NCBI GenBank assembly: GCA_024741835.1
Contig: JAENRP010000581.1
Location: 1 to 16,757 of the forward strand
Direction: 5' to 3'
Source: Diplocarpon mali
Lineage: Eukaryota; Ascomycota; Leotiomycetes; Helotiales; Drepanopezizaceae
Length of the DNA stretch: 16,757 nucleotides
The notes beneath the pieces were generated by a model. That model was not told where the DNA came from, made no database searches, and saw nothing but the letters and a program-made list of their open reading frames with translations. Shown here in pieces: positions 9,904 to 16,757 of the stretch; the stretch's first letter is position 1, and the number at the start of each line of letters is the position of its first letter. Made by a program: the position numbers and the translations under genes.

Positions 9904-10094
9904 ATTAAATAGAGTCTAGTGAAAAAGGTTAGGTATATAAATGAAGTTTGCAAATAAGGTTCGATCGGAAATTGGAGATTTATTAATTGAAAATGAAGGT
10001 CCTTCGAGTTATTATAAATACTCGAAAAGTCGGTTAGGAGCTTAAAGGGCCCTTTAGCCGGTTATATGCGAAGAGAAAGCATATTAAAATGCTT
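9904..10094 (-). other. 5' leader of the inner element with small palindromes
   Basis: About 190 nt lie between the primer-binding site and the gag ATG. It holds a perfect 14-bp palindrome, TAAAGGGCCCTTTA (10043-10056), and a 6-bp stem AAGCAT/ATGCTT (10077-10082 and 10089-10094) right next to the primer-binding site. Retrotransposon leaders often carry packaging or dimerisation structures; a role here is inference. Confidence 0.55.
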
Positions 10095-10108
10095 ATAGGG
10101 CTTATAAC
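10095..10108 (-). promoter_or_regulatory. Primer-binding site of the inner element, half-tRNA(iMet) type
   Basis: The plus strand at 10098-10108 reads GGGCTTATAAC, matching the anticodon stem-loop of eukaryotic initiator tRNA-Met (GGGCTCATAAC) with one C-to-T change. The minus strand of the element is therefore complementary to the tRNA interior, not its 3' CCA end. It abuts the LTR at 10109. Drosophila copia is the classic case of priming by the 5' half of cleaved initiator tRNA. The outer element has the same site at 12643-12657. Confidence 0.8.
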
Positions 10109-10306
10109 TATAGTGCGGTCGGTTAGAGGGCCTTTATTAGGTCGCTTAGGAGGCTTGCTAATATAGATGAAGATGATTAATTGTATTATTATCTAATGTA
10201 TATATGGTAAGGAGACTTCGGAAAGAAAAGGGAGAGTCTATGACTCAGCAGGAGTCACGTGGAGGGTCTCTAGAATAAGTGGAGACTCCGCCCATTCTGC
10301 ACGACA
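10109..10306 (-). repeat. 5' LTR of the inner copia element
   Basis: 198 bp, the partner of 2701-2898. The CA end (10305-10306) is intact; the TG end is mutated to TA (10109-10110). The stretch at 10245-10306 kept more original C and G than the left LTR, so the two copies were mutated at different sites. Confidence 0.95.
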
Positions 10307-10311
10307 CTGAT
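10307..10311. repeat. Target-site duplication, right copy (CTGAT)
   Basis: Exact repeat of 2696-2700 immediately after the LTR end CA. The outer integrase frame resumes here. Confidence 0.92.
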
Positions 10312-11104
10312 CATTTTCTTATTTGCCTCGAAGGCATCAGATTTGTTTATATAGGTCTATCCCTATCTAGCTATTATAGCTAGGCAAGTGAAGATAGAGG
10401 CGTATTTGTAGCCGTTTAGGCCAGTTGGCTTTAGATGAACCATATCAATATATAACTTATCAAGTGCCTTCGTAGGTCGAGGGCGAGCTGAACGTTTATT
10501 AATATATCAGAGAGGTCTGCCTTTCTCGCAAGAAGCGCAGATTCGCGTCTTCCTTGATTTTATTTCCTTAATTTATATATTAGTAATAGCAGATTAGGTC
10601 TTTTTAACCGTTTATAGGCCAGCGTGGCCTAATCGATAGTGCTAGAGCTTAATATTAAGAGGTCCATTCTCAATTGCAGCTAGGAGAGTATATCCACTTA
10701 TATAACCAGAGGAGTTAGTAAAAGGCTATTCCTTATTAATATATATATTATTATCGATAGTGCAAATTTCCTTCTTATTAGATAGGAATAGCTTGCTATT
10801 TCGATAGAAGCCTTTGATTTTATTAAGTTTACCACTTAAGTATAGGTAGATAGGTGATTAAGGTATATAGAGAGTATTAATTAACTTAAGAATACACACC
10901 TTTCTATTTGATTTAAGTATATTGACTTTGCAAGTGCTAACGCTAAGAGGTTGAATAGATCTATTAACTATACTTAAAGAGGGTAGATTGTCTTAAGTAG
11001 TATAGGAAGTGAACTTAGAGAGATTATTAGAGACGTGCTTACTAGCACCTATGTTATATAGCTAACGATTCCTCAATTTTAATAAGAAGTAGGTAGAAGA
11101 ACTG

Positions 11105-11127
11105 ACTCCTGGGCCCGGCCTGCGAGT
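11105..11127 (-). repeat. 23-bp palindromic repeat, copy 5
   Basis: On the coding (minus) strand the CGC-type arm comes first, the opposite orientation to copies 1-4, yet the phase is the same (first base 11127) and the peptide is T-R-R-P-G-P-G-V. It sits in the gag/protease linker of the outer element. Confidence 0.92.
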
Positions 11128-11170
11128 GGAAATCGGTCTTAAAGAGGAATCGCCTCCTAGTGAGGAATTG

Positions 11171-11193
11171 ACTCCTAGGCCCGGCTCGCGAGT
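11171..11193 (-). repeat. 23-bp palindromic repeat, copy 6
   Basis: 66 bp (22 codons) from copy 5 and in the same phase, CGCG arm first on the coding strand, peptide T-R-E-P-G-L-G-V-N. GAATTG precedes it on the plus strand, as in copies 2 and 4. Confidence 0.92.
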
Positions 11194-12513
11194 GAGAATT
11201 GGCCCCGGGGTTAGTAATGGCATAGTATGCCTAAAGAGGTCATTATCTGACTCTTCGTCTTCCTTCTGAATCTTCTTAGAAGGCTTCTTGCCTTTTGGTA
11301 ATAATAATAATGATAATAGCGAGGACTTGTCGTCCTTGCCTTTGAGGTGACGAAATACGTACTTCTTCCCTAAGTCCTTCTCCTAGGCCTCTCTTTTCGA
11401 TTTGTTAATTGCAAAGCAATCTTCTGCCTTATAGTATAGCTCTAGTTGCTTACAATAAGGATAGGGGGAGTTAAGGGAGTTGGTAGTATTCCTAGAGGTG
11501 CTCTTCTTTAAGTCTTTAAAACCTCTCTTATTTTCTGACTTCTTATAGTCAGAGGAATGCGGCTTACCAGCCGATTTGTTACTATATAAGACGGTTCCGT
11601 TCATTTTTAAACTCTATAAAGCTCGAGCTTTATTAGTAATATCTTCAATAAGAGCTTTAAGCGTAATCTCTGATTTTCATCCAGCTACTATAGCTAAGCG
11701 AAGGTTAAAACATTATCGATCTGCCTAAATGGGCCATCTATTAGAATAGCTAGCAATAAATATAATAGGGTGCTAGTAAGAGGGAAGGGCAGAGTTGAGA
11801 GCTTCTAATTTAATAATTGAAAGCCTAAAGGCGATAATGTAAGCTTCGAGTGAATTAAAGTCGTTATATTTGATAGTAACGTAGGTTTAGATAGCATTAT
11901 ATTTAAGCACTATTCCAGATCCTTTATACTGTTTTTAAAGAGCTTCCTATATATCTAAGGCAGATTTATCGCCTTCTATATAAGCTAGTAGGCCTGGTTT
12001 GCAATTAAGTATAATAGCAAGCTTTATCTAAGATTCCTTAGCTTCCTATTTAATCCAATTGTCCCTTTCCTTAAGTATAATAGAACGGTCCTATAAGTTA
12101 ACCTTAGGTAGAGCATATATTCTAGCTTTTGTATAGAGATGCATAGTTAAGGCGTTTGACTTTGCAAGGTTCAAAACCTTATTCCTCTACTAGCTATAGT
12201 CCTCTGCGCCTTTAAGCTTTTAAGACTTAGGGAGGCTAAGGGCAGCCGAAGATAACGACGACATCTTATTTGTATATATATATATAGAATTGTCGAAAGG
12301 AGGAGAAGGAAGAGGAGGAGGAGATGAACTATTGAATTCGAGTTTAAGGTACTGTATATTAGTCCCTTTAAAAATAGGTGATTCAAGCAGTAGAGTACTT
12401 TTAGCAATTAAGCTGGTAATCTCAGCTATTAGTCCTAATGATTCAGCTACGGTGACGAATCTTGCGTAAGCTTGGATTATTGCATAGCGCTCTAGAAGGG
12501 GAGTAGCCACTAT

Positions 12514-12642
12514 TTTATTATTAAGATGACGCTATTATGCGTCGTTAGTTGAGTAATAAAAACTTAAAAAATATCGATCAGCCTTTTCGTTTGTAAGGGA
12601 GACTCTGATCGATGGAATTTATCGAATGCTATTTATAGGCAT
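12514..12642 (-). other. 5' leader of the outer element with stem-loops
   Basis: No gene. ATCGATCAG at 12573-12581 pairs exactly with CTGATCGAT at 12605-12613 around a 23-nt loop. GACGC/GCGTC at 12528-12543 form a 5-bp stem with a TATTAT loop. Position between primer-binding site and gag makes an RNA packaging or dimer signal possible, unproven. Confidence 0.5.
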
Positions 12643-12657
12643 GCAGGGCTTATAACC
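12643..12657 (-). promoter_or_regulatory. Primer-binding site of the outer element, half-tRNA(iMet) type
   Basis: The plus strand GCAGGGCTTATAACC matches the initiator tRNA-Met anticodon arm (GCAGGGCTCATAACC in yeast) with one C-to-T change, so the element RNA would pair with the interior of that tRNA. The same tRNA segment is used by the inner element although the two pol genes are of different lineages. Confidence 0.82.
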
Positions 12658-12777
12658 TATAGCAAGGAGGTTCTCTAATAGTGAATTTGATAGTAAACTA
12701 GAAGAGAGGGCACGAAGAAGTATAAAGTGCAAACGACGATGTTGGGTGTCTTAATTCATAAGAGCTCTCTAACTACA
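12658..12777 (-). repeat. Probable 5' LTR of the outer element (right edge uncertain)
   Basis: The sequence abutting the primer-binding site must be the LTR end; it reads TATAGCAAGG on the plus strand, consistent with a mutated TG. The other edge is set at the first suitable CA (ACTACA at 12772-12777), which is a guess. No second copy was found at the left of the window, so length and boundary are unconfirmed. Confidence 0.4.
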
Positions 12778-12791
12778 AGCTACTTAAGGTA

Positions 12792-12815
12792 AGCGGGCTT
12801 CTTAGCGAAGCCGCT
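12792..12815. repeat. Short hairpin between copia LTR and E-box cluster
   Basis: AGCGGGCTTC (12792-12801) pairs with GAAGCCGCT (12807-12815) over 9 bp with one bulged G and a 5-nt loop. It is the first of two hairpins in the stretch that escaped RIP. Confidence 0.55.
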
Positions 12816-12818
12816 AAG

Positions 12819-12893
12819 TCATGTGGCAAGTCATATGACATATCATGTGTATGATATGTCATATGACAGATCATGTGACAAACATGTGACGGG
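12819..12893. promoter_or_regulatory. Cluster of six CANNTG boxes
   Basis: CATGTG or CATATG occurs at 12820, 12832, 12844, 12860, 12872 and 12883. The last two are CATGTGAC, the complement of GTCACATG, which fits the RTCACRTG site bound by Cbf1-type bHLH proteins. The cluster lies about 250 bp upstream of the plus-strand frame starting at 13135, with the TATA box between them. A regulatory role is inference; the cluster may simply reflect duplication of a TCATGTGACA-like unit. Confidence 0.5.
12830..12867. repeat. Perfect 17-bp inverted repeat with a 4-nt loop
   Basis: The arm at 12830-12846 (starts GTCATATGAC) is the exact reverse complement of 12851-12867, separated by GTGT. It is rich in CpA and TpG, so it has not been hit by RIP, unlike the DNA on both sides. 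It could be a terminal structure of the downstream element, a cruciform-forming site or a protein-binding dyad. Confidence 0.85.
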
Positions 12894-12977
12894 CATACCT
12901 GCAACACTTACTTTTATTCCTACTTTCGGCCTCTTTATGCCCACTTTTTCTTTGCGCGCTAATGCGATTCCTATCTT

Positions 12978-12985
12978 TATAAATA
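12978..12985 (+). promoter_or_regulatory. TATA box upstream of the plus-strand gene
   Basis: TATAAATA is followed by a long pyrimidine-rich stretch with T runs and CTA/ACT triplets (about 12986-13100), a layout common in fungal promoters and 5' untranslated regions. It is about 155 bp before the open frame at 13135. This segment keeps many ACA and TG dinucleotides and is not RIP-mutated. Confidence 0.5.
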
Positions 12986-14070
12986 AACCTCTCCTTGTAT
13001 TACAATTTTACTTTTTTTTACCTTTTCTACAACCCTACTAAACCCTAGCACTAGCACTAACAATACTACTACTACTATCTTCTATTATTAATTCTTTCTT
13101 AATACAAGCTTACCGTCTTATTAATCTTTCTTAAATAAGCCTTTATGTATTCTATCATCCTATCCCTGTTAAATACTTCACTATAGTACCACTAAACTCA
13201 AGCAAGAGAACCATACCTAAGAAGAATATATCAGTTATTGCCTTAGGCAGCAAGTCAATAAACACTACTAGTAATAAGCTAATATTAAAGGGTGGCTTTT
13301 TATAAGAGGGCAAGTTACTAAGATCATTAGAAGACGTAGTAAGCACTTATAAAACGTTAGGAGAGATAGAATAATAGGTATTCCTAAACTCATCTATTAA
13401 AGTATTAAACTATAGAATCTTTATAGTTAAAGAAGGATTTTTAGGCTTTGATGATTTTCTTAAGAATAAGCTTAAGATAAAGGGAATCGATTGTGAAAAA
13501 TTTCTATAGGAATATTAGAGGTATGCTAATTCAGTCGATTTATTTTAAAAGAATCGAGATAAGAAAAATAAGTATATAAAAAGATTATTGCAGTTTATAG
13601 GTAGCACTTGTAATACACTTTTTCAAATATACTTTATAACTGACATTACTGCTAATAACGCCCTATAAGGGCTTGGTAAAATTTTTAAGATATACTAACT
13701 AATAGCAAAGGCTATATAGGTATTAAATCATTTCACTATCTAAGAGGGTATGAAAAAGCTATAGGGAAATAGTGCGCGAGGTAGAAAATTTGTAGGTTTC
13801 TTAAGTACTATTATCTACTCTGCTATTTAGACTATAAAGGATAGCCCCTCTTAGTATAATAATATTGTGTTGCTAGACTAAATAGTTCTAAATACCCTCG
13901 GTTTGCAATAGTTATAATATGGTTTACTTATTATAAAGGAAAAGATGATCTATTTAGCTGAGTATACTATAAACTACTTTAATAATAAGACGGAAAGATA
14001 GGAGTTTATTATACCTGCTGCTTAGAAAATGCTACTACCTTTAGAAGATTCAACTAATAAGCTAAATTTA

Positions 14071-14093
14071 ACTTATAGGCCTGGCCTATAGGT
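14071..14093 (+). repeat. 23-bp palindromic repeat, copy 7 (RIP-altered)
   Basis: ACTTATAGG at the left and CCTATAGGT at the right make both arms almost identical, so orientation is lost. It is in phase with the plus-strand gene, peptide T-Y-R-P-G-L-stop-V, where the stop TAG is probably a former CAG or CGG-derived codon. Confidence 0.8.
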
Positions 14094-14256
14094 AGAAGCT
14101 TTATATAATAAAGATGCCCTTAAGCATAAGGTACCTATAATACTAGGAATACAAATTGCTAACTATTATAACCCTTATTTATTAGACTTAGATGAGTTTG
14201 AATCGCTATCCTTAGAAATGCCCTAAATACCCCGAATACTAGTAGCAAAGAAAATG

Positions 14257-14279
14257 ACTCGCGAGCCTAGCCTACGGGT
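14257..14279 (+). repeat. 23-bp palindromic repeat, copy 8
   Basis: CGCG arm first, in phase with the plus-strand gene, peptide T-R-E-P-S-L-R-V-N, directly after an in-frame ATG (14254-14256). Flanks ATG/CAAT extend the dyad slightly. Confidence 0.9.
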
Positions 14280-15486
14280 CAATATATATGATGCTATAGA
14301 CTTAGAAGATGATTTATCTAATAAAGAGATTGGCACTATTATTAATGTGCTAGAAATTTTTAATAATACTAAGAAGGATACCGCCGACGTTATATAATCT
14401 TTCCCTAATGACCTATAAAAATTTATTCTCAAATTCTATAAGTTAATAATAAAGCGTTTAAGAAAGGAAGGTTAGGGAGAAGTTTTATTAGCATAGGAAG
14501 GAATAGTAAGAGCTATTAAACAAATCATAAAACTGCACTAAGACGAATTCTTTACAAATAATATTATACAGTTCTTTATTAACTATAAGAAATTAAATAG
14601 TAACTACTATATTCTTAAAGAAAAGTTAGAAGATAACACAACCATTATCTTTATAGAATGCTATTAAGTTCCCCTTAATATTAAGATGATACTATAGCAT
14701 AGCAATAGATTTAAGATTATAGTAATACTAAAAATGAAAATAAGACTCTCCAAATTTATAATAGGAATATTCGAGGACTTTAATTTTAATAAATTCTGCG
14801 CCCTTTATAAACGATAATACGCGTAGTACTATAAGCTGGCGATAATAGGCCTTAATAATAAAGATATATCGTCTAATATCTATAAATTTTATACTACTCC
14901 TAACCTAAAGTTGTTTTTACTACACCTAGGGAATTATGCAATTGTGGCTACTAGCAATAGAATAGTAAGCTAGGTTAAAAAAGATATATTATTAGGATTC
15001 GCTAAGTTTAAAGTAGCGCCCGAAGCTTTGAAATTATTCTATAATATCGCCTGGACCCCTGCTTAGTATAAGTCCATACTAACCTTAGACAACTTTATAT
15101 CACTTTGCAGCAAAGGCTTTTTAAATATGCCTAAACTGTTTAGTTGCATATTCTTAAATATAATGCGCATATAAGGCTATAGTATTCGCAGGAAGAGTTC
15201 GTTTGTAACTTTGGCATAAGAAGAGGCAGAAATGTACAGATACCATTTCCGCACATTAGATAAGAAATCATCGCCACCTTCTGCCTTCTTTTATAATATA
15301 ACTTATAGCCTAATACAGCAGACCTTAAGGATATACTATAGTCTATATCTTAGTACTCTATTAACTCGTTATAATTCTTTATATAAGCTAGTAGCGTATC
15401 CTAAGCCTATATAGTTTATAAGCATTAACTACTATTCGTAAATTGTTTCTACTAAGATTAACGCTAATACAAGATTTGTAAGATTG

Positions 15487-15509
15487 ACTCCTAGGCTTGG
15501 CTCGCGGGT
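15487..15509 (+). repeat. 23-bp palindromic repeat, copy 9
   Basis: CTAG arm first, in phase with the plus-strand gene, peptide L-T-P-R-L-G-S-R-V-N. ATTG before and CAAT after extend the palindrome, giving an inverted repeat of about 31 bp. Confidence 0.92.
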
Positions 15510-16308
15510 CAATCCACCTAATAATAGAACCATTGACTACTATATGATTCTAGCAGCCAAACAATCGACTGGAGAATTCGCTATTTGGGAAAAATCCTAT
15601 AAATTATCAAATCTTATACCCTAACGCCTTAAGAATGCTTAATAAATCTTACTAAATCTGGCTTAAAATGCAGCATAATAGAAAGAATTAAACACTAAAG
15701 AGAAGATACTTCTAAAGGAGTATATCTTTAATAAGACGACTCTATTCTTTATATTTACTAAATAAGGCACGTTTATTAATATAGAATCTGCTAAAGAACT
15801 AGGAAAAGGTAGCTTCCTTACTATTAGCAACAATTATATAGAAGTTATTAGCAATGACTTACTAAAGAATAGCATAGACTTAGAAGATTTTCTTATCAAT
15901 TCTATTAGTATAAAGAGACCTAGCACTATAAGATAGAGTATTGCTAGAGAATTGTTAGCCAAATTTCGTATAACGCTCGGTATGATAAAAGGAGGCCTAT
16001 TGTCAGAAGCTCTTATAAGAAGACGACTATAGAATGACCTATTAGTAGTGATAATTATAAAGGATTTGTTTGCAAAAGATATGTCTTAGCTAATAGTATA
16101 CCTAAAGAAGTACGAATAAGAACTTTTTAAAGATTTTACCAGTACCTAAAAGCTAGTTTAATAACTAAAGCTACAGTTATATAGCAATAAGTCTTAGATA
16201 AAGACTAAGGATACAAATGATAATATTAAAGCTAACAATCTAATTAATAAGACGATACTTCTTAAGAAGTATAGCACTAAGAAGCCTTATATAAAAACCC
16301 TTAATACG

Positions 16309-16331
16309 ACTCCTAGGCCCGGCCCGCAACT
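16309..16331 (+). repeat. 23-bp palindromic repeat, copy 10
   Basis: CTAG arm first; the right arm is altered (GCAACT for GCGAGT). In phase, peptide T-P-R-P-G-P-Q-L-N, just before the low-complexity acidic C-terminal tail of the plus-strand gene. Confidence 0.87.
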
Positions 16332-16647
16332 TAATCTAGCAAAGGGCAAGGCTAAGGAAGTAGTATCTATAGAATCTCTTGCCTCCCCTTCCTCTATTAT
16401 CGACAATTCCCTTAAGGATGATAACGATAATAATAACAATAACGCTATTATATAAGTCTCTCTCCCTATTAGTAGAAGCCGCTAAAGCATACTAGCATCT
16501 GCCCGAACCACCGAAGCTCCTGCTATACTAAGACCTATCTCGTCAGACACTAATAGCGATGCTATAAGAAGAAGTGGTCGTTCGGCGAAGAGAGTATTAT
16601 CTGGTAATAGTTCTCCTTATCCTCTAAAGAGAACTAAGGAAAACTGA

Positions 16648-16757
16648 TACCTAGGTTAGTTCTATTTTAATTGTTTTTGCGATTCTATAGCTTATTTGTT
16701 TGTTTTGCTAGTTTCGTTTTCTAACTCCTGGGCCCGGCCTATAGGTAAAAAGCGTAT
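16648..16757 (+). other. 3' flank of the plus-strand gene
   Basis: T-rich, gene-free sequence after the TGA, with TTGTTTGTTTTG-like runs, ending at the window edge. It contains palindrome copy 11. It is probably the 3' untranslated region; no clear polyadenylation signal was seen. Confidence 0.5.
16724..16746 (+). repeat. 23-bp palindromic repeat, copy 11 (non-coding)
   Basis: Left arm ACTCCTGGGCC is near consensus; right arm is CCTATAGGT. It lies 77 bp past the TGA and is out of phase with the upstream gene, the only copy not in a reading frame or its direct extension. This shows the repeat does not depend on being translated. Confidence 0.85.

Larger units (their letters stand above)
2701..10306 (-). 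mobile_element. Inner Ty1/copia retrotransposon with both LTRs, inserted in the outer integrase gene
   Basis: 7,606 bp bounded by two 198-bp direct repeats (2701-2898 and 10109-10306) and a CTGAT target duplication. Minus-strand order is 5' LTR, primer-binding site, leader, one gag-pol frame (9903 to 4372), about 1.5 kb of non-pol sequence, polypurine tract, 3' LTR. Its pol is a different lineage from that of the outer copia: RT begins with P-P-K-G-W-L-D-L, integrase has a longer D-x41-E spacing, and the Y-V-D-D box sits in another context. It jumped after the outer element was in place, and both were later mutated by RIP. At 7.6 kb it is long for a copia element because of the extra segment next to the 3' LTR. 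Confidence 0.95.
10307..12513 (-). pseudogene. gag-pol: Outer copia gag, protease and N-terminal integrase
   Basis: One minus-strand phase shared with the left fragment. The apparent start is ATA at 12511-12513 (probably a mutated ATG) followed by V-A-T-P-L-L-E-R. Gag contains K-L-K-G-A-E-D-Y, the usual opening of copia gag, near 12215, and a zinc-knuckle remnant near 11420-11460 (Y-P-Y-C...Y-K-A-E-D-C, with Cys and His turned to Tyr). A Ser/Pro-rich linker (about 11080-11270) holds two 23-bp palindromes. Protease remnant L-Y-N-I-G-A-S-K-H-V (about 11030-11065) has Asn for the catalytic Asp. The integrase zinc domain shows H-Y-R-L-G-H-A-G near 10630 and C-A-S-C near 10540. The first catalytic Asp is at 10444-10446, in D-M-V-H-L-K-P. 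The frame is then cut by the inner element after D-A-F-E-A-N-K-K-M. Confidence 0.9.
60..12777 (-). mobile_element. Outer Ty1/copia retrotransposon, split by a nested element, RIP-degraded
   Basis: The two fragments 60-2700 and 10307-12777 form one minus-strand copia element with the order gag, protease, integrase, reverse transcriptase, RNase H, the Ty1/copia order. They belong together because integrase is cut between its first catalytic Asp (codon 10444-10446) and its second acidic position (codon 2647-2649). The 7,606-bp inner element plus its 5-bp target duplication totals 7,611 bp, a multiple of three, so both fragments share one reading phase. The primer-binding site is at 12643-12657. 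The right boundary (end of the 5' LTR) is a guess from a TG/CA-type end, and the 3' LTR was not found at the left, so both outer boundaries are uncertain. Confidence 0.85.
13135..16647 (+). pseudogene. Unrecognised large gene, about 1,170 codons, RIP-degraded
   Basis: A single plus-strand phase runs 3.5 kb without a frameshift to TGA at 16645-16647. I counted about 52 in-frame TAA/TAG against 11 CAA/CAG and no internal TGA. His is rare against Tyr, and ATG is rare against ATA, all fitting C-to-T change at CpA on both strands. The start is unresolved: an ATG at 13145 is in another phase and no in-frame ATG lies near. The translation is rich in Ile, Leu, Lys and Asn. Segments include G-F-D-D-F-L-K-N-K-L-K-I near 13450, N-I-A-W-T-P-A near 15045, and a C-terminal part with an acidic D/N run near 16420-16440 followed by basic R-R-S-G-R-S-A-K-R near 16570, which could be a nuclear localisation signal. 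Four 23-bp palindromes are read in phase. No family is recognised. RIP implies it was multi-copy, so a mobile-element protein is likely but not shown. Confidence 0.75.

Noticed and set aside
12171..12407. A 78-codon minus-strand frame with a hydrophobic stretch
   Set aside because: It overlaps the outer gag frame (12513 leftward) in another phase; the hydrophobic run comes from a GA/CT-rich stretch.
13135..16647. Reassigned genetic code with TAA/TAG read as Gln and TGA as the only stop
   Set aside because: The frame has about 52 TAR and 11 CAR and ends at TGA, which invites this idea. But His is depleted against Tyr and Met against ATA Ile, changes that codon reassignment would not cause. 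In the copia elements TAG also replaces conserved Trp, and a TGA replaces an Arg CGA. DNA-level C-to-T mutation explains all of these.

Overview
The window looks like a piece of nuclear, AT-rich, transposon-packed chromatin from a filamentous ascomycete (Pezizomycotina). The evidence is nested Ty1/copia elements of fungal type, whose coding frames are full of TAA/TAG codons where Gln, Trp or Arg is expected. A pair of LTRs differs only by transitions. CpA and TpG are strongly depleted. Together these are the signature of repeat-induced point mutation (RIP). I see no intact protein-coding gene; every long frame is a RIP-damaged pseudogene.

Layout. (1) About 60-2700 and 10307-12777, minus strand: the two halves of one old Ty1/copia element (the outer element). 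The right half carries the 5' LTR edge, primer-binding site, gag, protease and the start of integrase. The left half carries the rest of integrase, reverse transcriptase and RNase H. (2) 2701-10306, minus strand: a second, unrelated Ty1/copia element (the inner element), complete with two 198-bp LTRs, inserted in the integrase gene of the outer one. It is flanked by a perfect 5-bp target duplication (CTGAT), and removing it restores the outer reading frame. It carries one 1,844-codon gag-pol frame and about 1.5 kb of extra sequence between pol and the 3' LTR, including a GC-rich low-complexity island. (3) 12778-13134: a short stretch that escaped RIP, with a perfect 17-bp hairpin, six CANNTG boxes and a TATA box. 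(4) 13135-16647, plus strand: a single uninterrupted frame of about 1,170 codons that I do not recognise, multi-copy in the genome to judge from its RIP damage.

The most unusual signal is a 23-bp imperfect palindrome present at least eleven times, always exactly 23 bp long. It occurs in both copia halves and in the unrelated plus-strand gene. Ten of the eleven copies lie in a coding frame or its direct extension, and all ten are read in the same phase, giving T-[PR]-x-P-G-[PL]-x-V. Because the repeat is nearly palindromic, both orientations encode almost the same peptide. Copies sit in likely disordered linkers (gag/protease, integrase/RT, protein tails). This resembles a minimal, protein-coding, interspersed palindromic element.
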